From: a virus
IMG/VR virus record: IMGVR_UViG_3300031754_000006
Coordinates: 1-57,992 of that record
Length of the DNA: 57,992 nucleotides
Reading direction: 5' to 3' (one strand)
The position numbers and the translations under genes were made by a program. Below, piece by piece: positions 30,230 through 38,623 of this stretch. Each line of letters opens with the position of its first letter. Position 1 is the first letter of the stretch. The notes under the pieces are model-generated. The model made no database searches. It was not told the origin of the DNA and saw only the letters and a list, made by a program, of their open reading frames with translations.

Positions 30230-31818
30230 TCATGGCCCCTCAGTGCGCCATCAAGAAATGCCGCAAGCCCGCGCGGCGCAATAAAAAGGGTAACTATTGC
30301 TGGGACCACTACCACTCAGACGGATGGCTGCCGTGTGATGGTGCCGGCGATGATTGTCCAGTCCACAGAGATCCGATCGTTGTCCGACCTCGAAGCAACC
30401 AAAGGGAGCCCGTAATGACAGAAGAGCAGAAGTTGATCACTGAAATGCGACAGAAGTTGGAGCAGCAGAAGGCCATTATCGACCGCCTCACCGAGGTCCC
30501 GCAGCGCGTGGGCGTCGTCCTGCGCTCTCGTGAAGACTCCACGATGTTGGCCCTCGGCTCCGAGATCGTCCACTCCAAAGCCAAGCTTCCTAAGGACCTC
30601 GCCCCCGGCACCTTCTTCTCCGTTCCGCCCGAGACCGGCGGTATCGGCGACGAGATCGAGCCCATGGCCCTCGGCTCCGTTCAGGCCGTGACCAAAGTCC
30701 TGCCTGATGGCTTCCTGGAGATCGGCGAGGATTTCTCTTCGTCTGTCATCCTGGCCTCGCCGCGCATGGGCAAGGTGAAGGTGGGGGACCGCGTCGTCTG
30801 CGATCGAGGCAACTTTATCGCCGTCAAGAACCTTGGCCCGGCCACCAAGGGCTATTCTGTGCCCGAGGATGAAATCAGCATCACCTGGGCTGACGTCGGC
30901 GGCCTGGAGGAGGCCAAGCAACAGCTCCGCGAAGCAATCGAGCTGCCCGTGAAAAACCCCGAGCTGTTCAAGAAGTACAAGCAAGCTCCGATGAAGGGCG
31001 TGCTTCTGTACGGCCCCCCGGGCGTGGGTAAGACCCTGCTTGCCAAGGCGTCCGTCAATGCCCTGGCCAAGCTCCACGGCAAAGAAGCCATGGGCTCGGG
31101 CTTCATCTACGTCAAGGGTCCCGAGATCCTGTCCAAGTTTGTGGGCGAATCTGAGGCCACTATCCGGGGTCTCTTCCACCGCGCCCGCGAGCACTTCGAG
31201 CGGCATGCTTTCCCCGCTATCATCTTCATCGATGAGGCAGACGCTATCCTCGGCCGCCGTGGCATGGGCATTTCCTCGGATATCGATCGCACGATCGTGC
31301 CTCAATTCCTCTCCGAGATGGATGGCCTGGAGTCCAAGGGAGCGCCTATCATGCTCCTCTCCACCAACCGTCCCGATTCCCTCGATCCCGCTGTGGTCCG
31401 CGATGGCCGTATCGACCGCAAGATCGAGATCACCCGGCCCAAGCCGAAGGATGCCCTGGCCATCTTCAAGATCCATCTCAAGGGCCGCCCGGTGGCGGAA
31501 AGCGGTCTGCCCGAGCACGCCACGACCGAGTTTTTCTGCGATACCAAGGTCGTGGCCAAGGTCTCCTGTACCGACGGGAGCACGCACAACCTGAACCTGG
31601 CCCACATTATCAACGGCGCCATGATTGCAGGAACGGTCAACCGGGCCACCTCTCTTGCCATGCAGCGCGAACTAGACGGCGGAAAGGCAGCCGGGCTCTG
31701 CAAGGATGACCTTTCGCAGGCCATCAAGGAGGCCACACACCAGGCCAAGCGGCTGGACCTCGACGATGACGTGAAAGCCCTCGTCCAGGGCAGGGAAGTG
31801 GTGCAGATCGCAGCCTAA
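30226..31818 (+). CDS. AAA+ ATPase of the proteasomal ATPase (Mpa/ARC/PAN) type
   Basis: 530 aa. Order of parts: a Cys/His N-terminal extension (residues 7-47), a coiled coil (64-93), an OB-like beta domain (95-205) and one AAA+ module. Walker A is GPPGVGKT (263-270), Walker B IIFIDE (332-337), arginine finger region VRDGRID (391-397). KGPEILSKFVGESE and SSDIDRTIVPQFLSEMDGLE are very close to Mpa/ARC. An internal ATG at codon 64 has its own AAAGGGAG site, so a shorter form without the zinc extension is likely. The C-terminus (VVQIAA) lacks the HbYX docking tail. Probably an unfoldase acting on host or phage proteins. Confidence 0.85.
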   Translation: MIMAPQCAIKKCRKPARRNKKGNYCWDHYHSDGWLPCDGAGDDCPVHRDPIVVRPRSNQREPVMTEEQKLITEMRQKLEQQKAIIDRLTEVPQRVGVVLRSREDSTMLALGSEIVHSKAKLPKDLAPGTFFSVPPETGGIGDEIEPMALGSVQAVTKVLPDGFLEIGEDFSSSVILASPRMGKVKVGDRVVCDRGNFIAVKNLGPATKGYSVPEDEISITWADVGGLEEAKQQLREAIELPVKNPELFKKYKQAPMKGVLLYGPPGVGKTLLAKASVNALAKLHGKEAMGSGFIYVKGPEILSKFVGESEATIRGLFHRAREHFERHAFPAIIFIDEADAILGRRGMGISSDIDRTIVPQFLSEMDGLESKGAPIMLLSTNRPDSLDPAVVRDGRIDRKIEITRPKPKDALAIFKIHLKGRPVAESGLPEHATTEFFCDTKVVAKVSCTDGSTHNLNLAHIINGAMIAGTVNRATSLAMQRELDGGKAAGLCKDDLSQAIKEATHQAKRLDLDDDVKALVQGREVVQIAA

Positions 31819-31827
31819 CGATTCACG

Positions 31828-31901
31828 ACCCATGTAGCTCAACGGTAAAGCCCAGCCCGCCTTCAAGCTGGAGACTGCGGGTTCAAGTCCCGCCGTGGGC
31901 C
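31828..31901 (+). tRNA. tRNA-like gene with an enlarged anticodon loop
   Basis: Acceptor ACCCATG pairs with CGTGGGC except for an A-C mismatch at 1-72. The D-arm region is TAGCTCAACGGTAAAGC and the T-arm GCGGG-TTCAAGT-CCCGC is perfect. The anticodon stem CCAGC/GCTGG encloses ten nucleotides (CCGCCTTCAA) instead of seven, and base 26 seems missing. It resembles bacterial tRNA-Gly elsewhere. The isotype cannot be assigned; TCA and TTC are possible readings. It may be a degenerate or specialised tRNA. Confidence 0.6.
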
Positions 31902-31940
31902 CTTCACACGCAACACGCGGCGCATTTAAGGAGGCACCAA

Positions 31941-32129
31941 ATGCAGGAGCAAAAGCCCAAGAAGAAGAAGATCGGCCCCATGGGAGAGAAGATCCCCGAG
32001 TTTAAGGAGGTCGAAGCTCCCCAGGTGGATGACGTGATCGAAAAGGCCAAGAAGGCAGAGGCGGAGGCCAAAGCTGAAAAGGAGAAGCAGAAGAGCAAGA
32101 CCGACGGCCTGTGGTGCGGCTTCTGTTAG
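31941..32129 (+). CDS. Small Lys/Glu-rich protein
   Basis: 62 aa with AAGGAGGCACC upstream. A highly charged helix (KAKKAEAEAKAEKEKQKSKT) ends in DGLWCGFC. The terminal Cys-x2-Cys on a charged helix is unusual; perhaps a metal or redox site. No family recognised. Confidence 0.5.
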   Translation: MQEQKPKKKKIGPMGEKIPEFKEVEAPQVDDVIEKAKKAEAEAKAEKEKQKSKTDGLWCGFC

Positions 32130-32133
32130 CCCA

Positions 32134-32433
32134 ATGGCCCACGACCTGTACACGCTGCTGATTCTGTCTATGGCTGGAGGGGTGATCACGGTCACGGTCA
32201 CCCGCTCCAGCCTATTCGAGCCCATTCGCTCTTGGGGAGCTGGGCGCAGTGAATTGCTAGGGGCCCTGCTCAGCTGCCCGTACTGTTTTGGGCATTGGGT
32301 GGGGCTGCTACTGGCTCCCCTCGATTCCATGGTCAATCTGTTGGGCTATTTTGTCTCGGCCCTGGCCATCACCTGGGGCTCCGTTATCTGCGGAGCCATT
32401 GTGTTTAATGCAGCCAAGCTGATGAAGGAGTGA
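32134..32433 (+). CDS. DUF1360-type membrane protein
   Basis: 99 aa with two or three hydrophobic segments (YTLLILSMAGGVITVTVTR; MVNLLGYFVSALAITWGSVI). LLSCPYCFGHWVGLLLA between them is the DUF1360 signature Cys-x2-Cys. Family members occur in phages and Bacillus; their role is unknown. Confidence 0.65.
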   Translation: MAHDLYTLLILSMAGGVITVTVTRSSLFEPIRSWGAGRSELLGALLSCPYCFGHWVGLLLAPLDSMVNLLGYFVSALAITWGSVICGAIVFNAAKLMKE

Positions 32434-32436
32434 CCC

Positions 32437-32745
32437 GTGAAGACCAGCCAAGTCCCGGCCGTGCCGTGCCACGGATGCGGCAATGATAACGACATGGCCA
32501 GCCATGAGACCGCTACGCCTAAGCCCGGGGACCTGGCCCTCTGCTATTACTGCGGCAGTATTAGTAAGTATACCGATACCCTGGGCAAGGCGCCGTTGTC
32601 AGATAGAGAGCTGTTGCTGTTGCAGCCGGAAGAGCAAGCAGACTTGATGCTGCGCAAGGCCAGAATACGGAGCATGTGGAAGGCGCGCGGCTTCAAGGAC
32701 GGAGTAGGTAAACCCTCGAAGGAACCTAAGGATCCAAAAGCATGA
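32437..32745 (+). CDS. Zinc-ribbon protein
   Basis: 102 aa, GTG start after GAAGGAG. CHGCGNDND and CYYCGSISKY form two Cys-x2-Cys knuckles of a zinc ribbon. The C-terminal half is a charged helix. No family assigned. Confidence 0.55.
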   Translation: MKTSQVPAVPCHGCGNDNDMASHETATPKPGDLALCYYCGSISKYTDTLGKAPLSDRELLLLQPEEQADLMLRKARIRSMWKARGFKDGVGKPSKEPKDPKA

Positions 32746-33104
32746 GAGCTGCAGCCGTGAAGGGCACCAAGTCGTGTCGGCCGTATGGTGATGGTAGCGG
32801 CCCGTATCAAATCGCGTGGGACGGAGAGCGATGGCTCTGCAGCACTAAAGGCTGCGGCGCGTCCGCTATCGCGCACTCAAGTTTAACCAACCCAGATAAT
32901 TGGGGGGGCTACGCATGTACTACACACCGGCACAACAGTAAGGCCCCAATCACCATCCCACTCCAGCCACCTGACCCGCTCAAGGACCACACAAAGGCCA
33001 CCGAAACGGCCGCCGTAGGCGTGCGCACGGATACGAGTTGTTACGTCTGTGGGCGCGGGCATGGCGGGGGCCGCTGCCCTTATGCCAAGGGACGCTTTAA
33101 GTGA
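32742..33104 (+). CDS. Cys/His-rich protein
   Basis: 120 aa. WLCSTKGCGASAIAH and ACTTHRHN resemble a zinc site; the C-terminus CYVCGRGHGGGRCPYAKGRF resembles a zinc knuckle. It overlaps neighbours by 4 nt. Probably nucleic-acid binding. Confidence 0.5.
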   Translation: MRAAAVKGTKSCRPYGDGSGPYQIAWDGERWLCSTKGCGASAIAHSSLTNPDNWGGYACTTHRHNSKAPITIPLQPPDPLKDHTKATETAAVGVRTDTSCYVCGRGHGGGRCPYAKGRFK

Positions 33105-33562
33105 AACTCTCGGCAGCCATGGCCCGCCGGCTTGAAAAAGACCTCATCCGGCGGGGCTGTGCTGACCTAGCCGACAAGTATTTGACGCAGCGGCGCAGCG
33201 CTAAGCCCAAGAGCAAGCGACCGAGCCAGATCGCCAAGGCTGTCAAGGAGGCCACGAAGAGAGCTAAATGGCGCGACATCCGCAGCCTGGTGATTGCGCG
33301 TGTCCACAGAGAGCGGCAAGGGCTTTGCGAATTCCTGTGCGGTCAACCAGCGGATGACCCGCACCATATAATTAGTGGATCTGGCAAGAAGCGCCTTTTT
33401 GAAGCACCGGAAACAGTGGCTGGAATTTGTCGGCTTTGCCATCGTGCCTATGAAAAGGCCGACATTGAAACACTAGAGCGCGCCGCATTATGGGCCTCAT
33501 CACATGGGTTTGGGGCCGCGTTAAAGGAAATTCGCTATAGACTATCAAGGGGCGCGCGATGA
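33101..33562 (+). CDS. HNH nuclease (recombination type)
   Basis: 153 aa. A basic N-terminal helix region ([20 protein letters not shown]) is followed by [20 protein letters not shown] and [20 protein letters not shown], a zinc-stabilised HNH site. No insertion-type helix-turn-helix, so it is probably a resident DNA-processing enzyme rather than a homing nuclease. Confidence 0.7.
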   Translation: MKLSAAMARRLEKDLIRRGCADLADKYLTQRRSAKPKSKRPSQIAKAVKEATKRAKWRDIRSLVIARVHRERQGLCEFLCGQPADDPHHIISGSGKKRLFEAPETVAGICRLCHRAYEKADIETLERAALWASSHGFGAALKEIRYRLSRGAR

Positions 33563-34140
33563 TTACTGCTGCCGATCTTTATCCGGTCAAGCGCTCAAGG
33601 ATGGGCCCGGCACCACAAAGCCTGGCAGACCGCTTTTGGCGTCATGTCTCACCAGAGCCTAATACGGGTTGCTGGCTATGGACAGGAGTGGTTGACAGAA
33701 AAGGATATGGCTGGACGACATGCATTAGTGCTGCTGCCCCCAACAGAAGAAAACGAAAGCGGGCGACCGCTACGCATGTATCGTTATTGCTGCATGGCAT
33801 AGAAATTCCGTCTAGAATGATGGCCTGTCATCATTGCGATAATCCATCCTGCGTAAATCCAGCCCACCTATTCGTGGGGACTCAGGCCGACAACCTGAGG
33901 GATGCTGCTCGCAAAGGCCGCATGTCCCCACAGACCCATCCGGAGCGATATCGTGTACCACATCCTACCGCACGTGGTCCACGAGTAAGTCCAAGGCCAT
34001 GCAAAACATGTCAACAGCCTACACGGTTAATGCACGGTGGCGAATGCCATGCATGTCATCAGTATCGATGGAATAATGGTATAGCTAGGCCAGCGGCTCT
34101 TATAGCAAGATATCTGGCCATGCAAAGGGAGAAACCATGA
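33559..34140 (+). CDS. HNH endonuclease, relative of the one at 27742
   Basis: 193 aa. [35 protein letters not shown] and [12 protein letters not shown] match the nuclease at 27742 almost phrase by phrase. The C-terminal region instead carries [20 protein letters not shown], an extra zinc finger for DNA targeting. Likely a free-standing homing-type nuclease. Confidence 0.78.
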   Translation: MITAADLYPVKRSRMGPAPQSLADRFWRHVSPEPNTGCWLWTGVVDRKGYGWTTCISAAAPNRRKRKRATATHVSLLLHGIEIPSRMMACHHCDNPSCVNPAHLFVGTQADNLRDAARKGRMSPQTHPERYRVPHPTARGPRVSPRPCKTCQQPTRLMHGGECHACHQYRWNNGIARPAALIARYLAMQREKP

Positions 34141-34388
34141 GCAGCCAGAAGAAGTATCAACCCACCCCCGTACAGGCGGGCTCGGTTATCAGCGAGGCGA
34201 CCGACCGTCAAAAGGCTAGGTCTATCGTCCTGGACATTTTCCTAGACTCCACAAACAGCCTCATGCTGAAAATGGCGGCGGATATCGAGGCAGAAAAGGA
34301 TCCAGAGATGGTCCACTGCCTTGTGCTCGTCATGAATGAGGTGGAGAAGCTGCGCACCCAAATCGCAGCCCTGGGGGATGCATCATGA
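34137..34388 (+). CDS. Hypothetical small protein
   Basis: 83 aa, 4-nt overlaps at both ends. Helical and acidic ([20 protein letters not shown]). No family recognised. Confidence 0.5.
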   Translation: MSSQKKYQPTPVQAGSVISEATDRQKARSIVLDIFLDSTNSLMLKMAADIEAEKDPEMVHCLVLVMNEVEKLRTQIAALGDAS

Positions 34389-35134
34389 GCCACACGCCCG
34401 AACAGTTAGCTGACCTCCTGGTCATGATCGAAGCTGCGGCCCCAGTGGAGGGCAGCTATGAACGGCTGGCCCTGGACCGCAAGGAATGCCTAATGCTCGG
34501 AGAGGCCATCCAAAGCCTTCGGCAAGACGCCATCGCAGCTGGGGGCCAGGTACAGGAGGCCCACGAAGCGTTATCCCGCATGGAGGCGCAGCTCGCGGCC
34601 GAGCGGCAGAGGGCGAAGGAGCTGGAGGCGTCCTGCGACATCTGGGAACGCGGGTGTCACGAGCGCCGGGTGGAGCGCGACCAGGCCCTGGAGCGCGCCA
34701 ATGCCGCCGAGGCCCAGGTGCGCGAGCTGCAGGAGGATCTGGAGGGCCGCCAGCTGGAGCGCAACGCTATCGAAGCTGCACTCGACGGAGAGGTCGACAC
34801 TTCGCTTGAGCCACATAACCCCCTCGTGCGCCGAATCAGGGACCTGGCGATCTGCTACCGGGAAACGGCCGCCGCCCTCCATGGAGATCCCTCGGCCGCC
34901 CCGCCGCCAACCCCTCCGATGACCGACGCTCAGCGCGTGGTCCTGCTCGGCGAGCTGGACAAGTACCGTGCCGGCGTCCTGGAGGAAGCAGCGCGGCTGG
35001 CTGACGTGGCGTTGGTCGGATGCTGCGCGGACCGGCCCGAGGGACTCTGTTACTGCTGCGCGAACGCCAAGAGGCTTGCCGATGGCATCCGCGCTCTGGC
35101 CAACCGTTCCACGGAGGCACGCTGCGATGGCTGA
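34385..35134 (+). CDS. Coiled-coil protein with Cys-rich end
   Basis: 249 aa. Residues about 40-145 form a long coiled coil (AHEALSRMEAQLAAERQRAK, ANAAEAQVRELQEDLEGRQL). Near the C-terminus, VGCCADRPEGLCYCCANAKR is a dense Cys cluster. Similar coil-plus-Cys proteins are common in phage early regions with no known role. Confidence 0.5.
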   Translation: MSHTPEQLADLLVMIEAAAPVEGSYERLALDRKECLMLGEAIQSLRQDAIAAGGQVQEAHEALSRMEAQLAAERQRAKELEASCDIWERGCHERRVERDQALERANAAEAQVRELQEDLEGRQLERNAIEAALDGEVDTSLEPHNPLVRRIRDLAICYRETAAALHGDPSAAPPPTPPMTDAQRVVLLGELDKYRAGVLEEAARLADVALVGCCADRPEGLCYCCANAKRLADGIRALANRSTEARCDG

Positions 35135-35732
35135 TCCCGAATTCGAGCAGGCTCGCGCTGCACTGCGAGACCTTGACCGGCTCATGACCGTGGGCAGGGA
35201 AGAGGAAGCGGTCCTCCAGTTCATGGCGATAGTTTCGGCCGGGAAGCCGGACCCGCGAGAGGACATCGCGCGCATCCTGGATGACGTAGGGCACAGGGCC
35301 GCAGCGGCCATCGTTCGGGCCCTGGTGTCCTCTGCCGACCTGGAGGCCGCCCCGCCCCCGGGTGCGCCAGCCCCCCAGGAGACGCGGCCGGCCCAAGCCC
35401 ACTGCCATGGCTGCTTGGACACTCGGGACGTTCCCGGCGGCTGCCAAGGCGTGCCGACGACGATCCTCCTCAGCGAACTGCGCCCGGCCGCCTCCCCGGA
35501 TGCGCCAGCGACGCGTGAGCTGAGCCCGGATGAGTGCGACCCTGAAATCTATCGCGATGGAACGGCCGCCGCGATCCTGCCGATCGACAAGGAGACGGCT
35601 CAATACCTCTGCCGAGAACTGAACGCCTCTACTGGCTGGCGGTGGGATTGGAATTTTGCGGCCGGACGTGTTGTGTTGCGATTCCTACGCCCGGCCCCCT
35701 CCGCCTCTACGGCCCAGGAGCGCGAGTCATGA
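35127..35732 (+). CDS. Hypothetical early protein
   Basis: 201 aa from the ATG at 35127 with GGAGGCACG. Helical N-terminal half (EQARAALRDLDRLMTVGREE), a Pro-rich middle with CHGCLDTRDVPGGC, and an alpha/beta end (TGWRWDWNFAAGRVVLRFLR). No family recognised. Confidence 0.5.
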   Translation: MADPEFEQARAALRDLDRLMTVGREEEAVLQFMAIVSAGKPDPREDIARILDDVGHRAAAAIVRALVSSADLEAAPPPGAPAPQETRPAQAHCHGCLDTRDVPGGCQGVPTTILLSELRPAASPDAPATRELSPDECDPEIYRDGTAAAILPIDKETAQYLCRELNASTGWRWDWNFAAGRVVLRFLRPAPSASTAQERES

Positions 35733-36193
35733 GCGCTAAGCCAATGTACATCGCCCTGAGGGATCTGATGACCGCCTACGAGCGGATCGTCCGATCGAAC
35801 TGCACCACCCCGGAACAGCTCGAAGCGAAGCCCTGGCGATGCGCCGAGTATGTGCAGGCGGAGGACTCGATCCGCGAGTGGTGGCTGCGCCGCGCCGACT
35901 CCGAGCCCGATTTCGATTCCTGCCTGAACTGCGGGCGGATCGTCCTCGCCGGCAAGTGCTGCGATGCGCCGCGCTTCCCCGCCCCCCGCCCCTCGGGAGA
36001 GACGGCCGAGCCCACGCGCGAGCTGGACCGAGAAAACGGAACCGGCTGCTTCCGATGCGGCTGCCCGATCGTTTGGCCGTGGGCTGTGCCTGGCCACCCC
36101 GACGCGAGGTTCTGCGGCGTGGGGTGCCATGACGCATTCACCCGCGCCGCCGCGCCCGCCGGGCCTTCGGGAGGGGAGGCGAGAAAGCAATGA
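35729..36193 (+). CDS. Cys-rich zinc-binding protein
   Basis: 154 aa from the ATG at 35729 (ATGA overlap). CLNCGRIVLAGKCCDAPRF and CFRCGCPIVWPW plus FCGVGCHDAFTR give two zinc clusters. Helical N-terminal half. Function unknown. Confidence 0.55.
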   Translation: MSAKPMYIALRDLMTAYERIVRSNCTTPEQLEAKPWRCAEYVQAEDSIREWWLRRADSEPDFDSCLNCGRIVLAGKCCDAPRFPAPRPSGETAEPTRELDRENGTGCFRCGCPIVWPWAVPGHPDARFCGVGCHDAFTRAAAPAGPSGGEARKQ

Positions 36194-36459
36194 AGGGTCG
36201 CGATATGCGCTGTCCAGAATGCGGCAAAGGCTTTCCGGACGTCATCCCGGATTATGACCTGGATGAGGATACCGCCCACCTAGCTTGGTCGGGGCTAGCC
36301 TCGTCCCACATGATCGAGGAATGCGAGGGCGGACATATCGTCTGGATTAACAGCACGCTCCGGGACGGTAAAGTTCAGCACGAATTCAAGGTGAGCGCGA
36401 AGAATCGCCATGAGCGCAGACGACCCAACCAAGGTGGAGATAGCCCAGGCCCTCTGTGA
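36190..36459 (+). CDS. Small zinc-ribbon-like protein
   Basis: 89 aa. MRCPECGKGFPDVIPDY opens with a Cys-x2-Cys knuckle; CEGGHIVW later could complete a site. Overlaps the next gene by 50 nt, so one of the two ends may be different from what is given. Confidence 0.5.
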   Translation: MKGRDMRCPECGKGFPDVIPDYDLDEDTAHLAWSGLASSHMIEECEGGHIVWINSTLRDGKVQHEFKVSAKNRHERRRPNQGGDSPGPL

Positions 36460-36667
36460 GGCCATCGGGTCCTTCGCAGCCAAGGAAATGATCGTCGGCT
36501 ACGATTTCGCCATCCTGATCTATTCTCCCCCCGATCCTGGATCCCCCGCCTCCGGAGTCATCGCCATGGCTACCGATTCCGGCCGGGAGGCTATTATCAA
36601 TGTCCTCACCGTACTAAAGTCCCGTCTAGAAACTAAACCGAACGGGACGGGAGAATACAAACAATGA
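36410..36667 (+). CDS. Hypothetical small protein
   Basis: 85 aa starting inside the previous gene without a strong ribosome-binding site. Alpha/beta look (EMIVGYDFAILIYSPPDPGS, SGREAIINVLTVLKSRLE). No family recognised. Confidence 0.45.
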   Translation: MSADDPTKVEIAQALCEAIGSFAAKEMIVGYDFAILIYSPPDPGSPASGVIAMATDSGREAIINVLTVLKSRLETKPNGTGEYKQ

Positions 36668-36699
36668 CCTAGGCGCGGCTTACCGCCGCAGGAGGTCAC

Positions 36700-36936
36700 A
36701 TGTCCCGGTCACTGAGAAGGCACCATAACGCCCGAGTATTGGCAAAGTATCGCGAGGCAGCAAAAGGTATGTCGAGCCATGGGATGGATCCGCAGCGGCG
36801 CCAGAAATTCATTGAACGCACGGCGCGACAGCTTAGGAGCTATCACCATAGCTGCAGCTGGTGCCGGCATCCAGATGGCGCCTACAACCGCCGCCACACT
36901 GTCCAAGAAACACGCCGCGAGCTGTCTGAGTCTTAA
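36700..36936 (+). CDS. Small basic protein
   Basis: 78 aa with GCAGGAGGTCAC before the ATG. Strongly basic N-terminus (RSLRRHHNARVLAKYREAAK) and CSWCRHPDG. Likely nucleic-acid binding; no family recognised. Confidence 0.5.
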   Translation: MSRSLRRHHNARVLAKYREAAKGMSSHGMDPQRRQKFIERTARQLRSYHHSCSWCRHPDGAYNRRHTVQETRRELSES

Positions 36937-36955
36937 CCACCAACGGAGCCACCAT

Positions 36956-38008
36956 ATGCGTATACTGCTATTCTTCGCGGCCCTCTTCCCTGCCCTCGCT
37001 TTCGCCAATCCGCAACCATTCGGACCGATCTACGGTCCATGCCCGATGGGCAGTAAGCCCTATCAAAGCATGGGGTCGAATCTCCAGACTTGTCAGTGGG
37101 TCTATCCAGGCGCGCCACGCGGAAAGGTTCTCTCGACTTGCATCAAAGAGGTGCCCTCAGGGCAGTGGACCCCTATGGTAGCCTCGTCATGCACTCCTGG
37201 CGTGGCAGCCACGAGCGCTGGCTATCCATGGGACGGGTATCAGGTCGTAGCCACCGCGCAGCTCCCGATCCGTGGGCAGGGCTTGCCCGGCTATTCCTTC
37301 GGATGCTTCACCGTGCCCGGCTACCTACCCAGCGACTATGGAGGCCAGGTCTTTTTTATATTCGGGGAGTCGCTTGAGTCTGCCACCTGGATCTTTCAGC
37401 CCGTGGTCGGGTGCTATCTGCAAACCGATGACCGCCACCCGACACTAGGCTGCTACATCGAATCCTGGAAAGCTAACTTTGGGGCTATCCGTGAAATCTC
37501 GACACCGATCCTAATTCACGGATTCGATCAGGTCTGCGGATGGGTGGCGGCCTCTAACTGTCACGCCGCTACGGGTATCTGCGACATGTGGCAGGTGACG
37601 ACCCGCGACATGACCACTGGACAACAGACCGTGCTCAACACGAATTCTGTAAACCTCTCCGGTGCTCCGGAGGTCGTCAACCTCGCCGTGGGCGCAGCGC
37701 TGGAGTCCTACAACGTCCCCGGGGACTCAACGAACGGAGTGAATTGCAGCGTTAACTACCCAGACAGTGGGAATATGCACATCAACTTTACTGAGGTGAG
37801 CATCTACGCCTGGATCGGTGACGCTTACAACACAAACGGCCAGCAAGTGTATACCTCCGCCGCGATGAATATCATCCCCTCCGATTGGAACATCACATAT
37901 CCTCTCCTTAGTACGACGGGTGATGTGTATTGCCATCCTGGGATCACAGTCTCTGGGCTGGACTCCTCGGGTGCTGAGGGCTTCACGCTTACCACCCATT
38001 ACCCGTAG
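36956..38008 (+). CDS. Exported Cys-rich protein
   Basis: 350 aa from the ATG at 36956 with CGGAG upstream. Residues 1-17 (MRILLFFAALFPALAFA) are a Sec signal peptide with an AFA cleavage site. The mature part is beta-rich with many Cys residues probably in disulfides (YGPCPMGSKPYQSMGSNLQT, GYSFGCFTVPGYLPSDYGG, WVAASNCHAATGICDMW). No family recognised. An early-arm protein exported by the host; may alter the cell surface. Confidence 0.6.
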   Translation: MRILLFFAALFPALAFANPQPFGPIYGPCPMGSKPYQSMGSNLQTCQWVYPGAPRGKVLSTCIKEVPSGQWTPMVASSCTPGVAATSAGYPWDGYQVVATAQLPIRGQGLPGYSFGCFTVPGYLPSDYGGQVFFIFGESLESATWIFQPVVGCYLQTDDRHPTLGCYIESWKANFGAIREISTPILIHGFDQVCGWVAASNCHAATGICDMWQVTTRDMTTGQQTVLNTNSVNLSGAPEVVNLAVGAALESYNVPGDSTNGVNCSVNYPDSGNMHINFTEVSIYAWIGDAYNTNGQQVYTSAAMNIIPSDWNITYPLLSTTGDVYCHPGITVSGLDSSGAEGFTLTTHYP

Positions 38009-38019
38009 AGAGAACAATC

Positions 38020-38526
38020 ATGCGCGCAACTCTCATGGCGTTGATTCTGCTCTTCGCAGCGTGCAGCGCCGCGCAGCCTGAAACCGGAATCGACTGCGAA
38101 CCGATGAGCGTAGCCCTATCGGGCGGCCAGGGTGCGACTTGCCGCAATGTAGCCCCGTTGTGCCCGCCCGTCATATGCGTGGACGAAACAGGCACGCCCG
38201 TCTGCAACGGCGCAATGGCACAGTGCCCGCCGATCGGCACGACGCCCGTCTATATCATTTCCGCTGGCGGAACTCCTGATTGGGTGCCCGAGCGGCTGAC
38301 AGACGGCGGATATAACTATGAGTGCATGGCTCCAGTGTGCGGCCACCCCGGGTGTCCGACGGAGCCACGGCTACCGTTGGATCATGGGGGCCATCCCTGC
38401 GGCGAATGCCTCTACAAGCTCACTCCCCATTCATATCCATTGCCAGATCCTGTTGATTGCCTCTGCCCATGCGGTAACCCGAATGCATGCAACCCCACCG
38501 ATGGCGGCACTGGGACCTGTCCCTAA
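38020..38526 (+). CDS. Cys-rich lipoprotein
   Basis: 168 aa. MRATLMALILLFAACSAAQ is a lipoprotein signal with Cys15 as the lipid site. The mature part has many Cys and Pro residues (VAPLCPPVICVDETGTPVCN; CGHPGCPTEPRLPLDHGGHP). It follows the exported 350-aa protein by 11 nt and is the last gene before the terminator. Could be a surface-exclusion factor; no direct evidence. Confidence 0.6.
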   Translation: MRATLMALILLFAACSAAQPETGIDCEPMSVALSGGQGATCRNVAPLCPPVICVDETGTPVCNGAMAQCPPIGTTPVYIISAGGTPDWVPERLTDGGYNYECMAPVCGHPGCPTEPRLPLDHGGHPCGECLYKLTPHSYPLPDPVDCLCPCGNPNACNPTDGGTGTCP

Positions 38527-38593
38527 CTCAGGCTTGCACAAACGCAGGCTCCCTGCTAGACTCTTCCCGTTGCCTCCGCCTCCCATGCTAGGT

Positions 38594-38623
38594 GCCCCCC
38601 AGTCCGCGCTGGGGGGCTTTTTT
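38594..38623 (+). terminator. Rho-independent terminator of the plus arm
   Basis: Perfect 9-bp stem GCCCCCCAG/CTGGGGGGC, 6-nt loop, then six T residues. It lies 67 nt after the last plus-arm gene. The minus-arm holin-like gene ends at 38622, so the convergent arms meet here. Confidence 0.92.

Noticed and set aside
30316-31605. 429-aa reading antisense to the AAA+ gene
   Set aside because: Mirror of a well-supported coding frame with all AAA+ motifs on the other strand.
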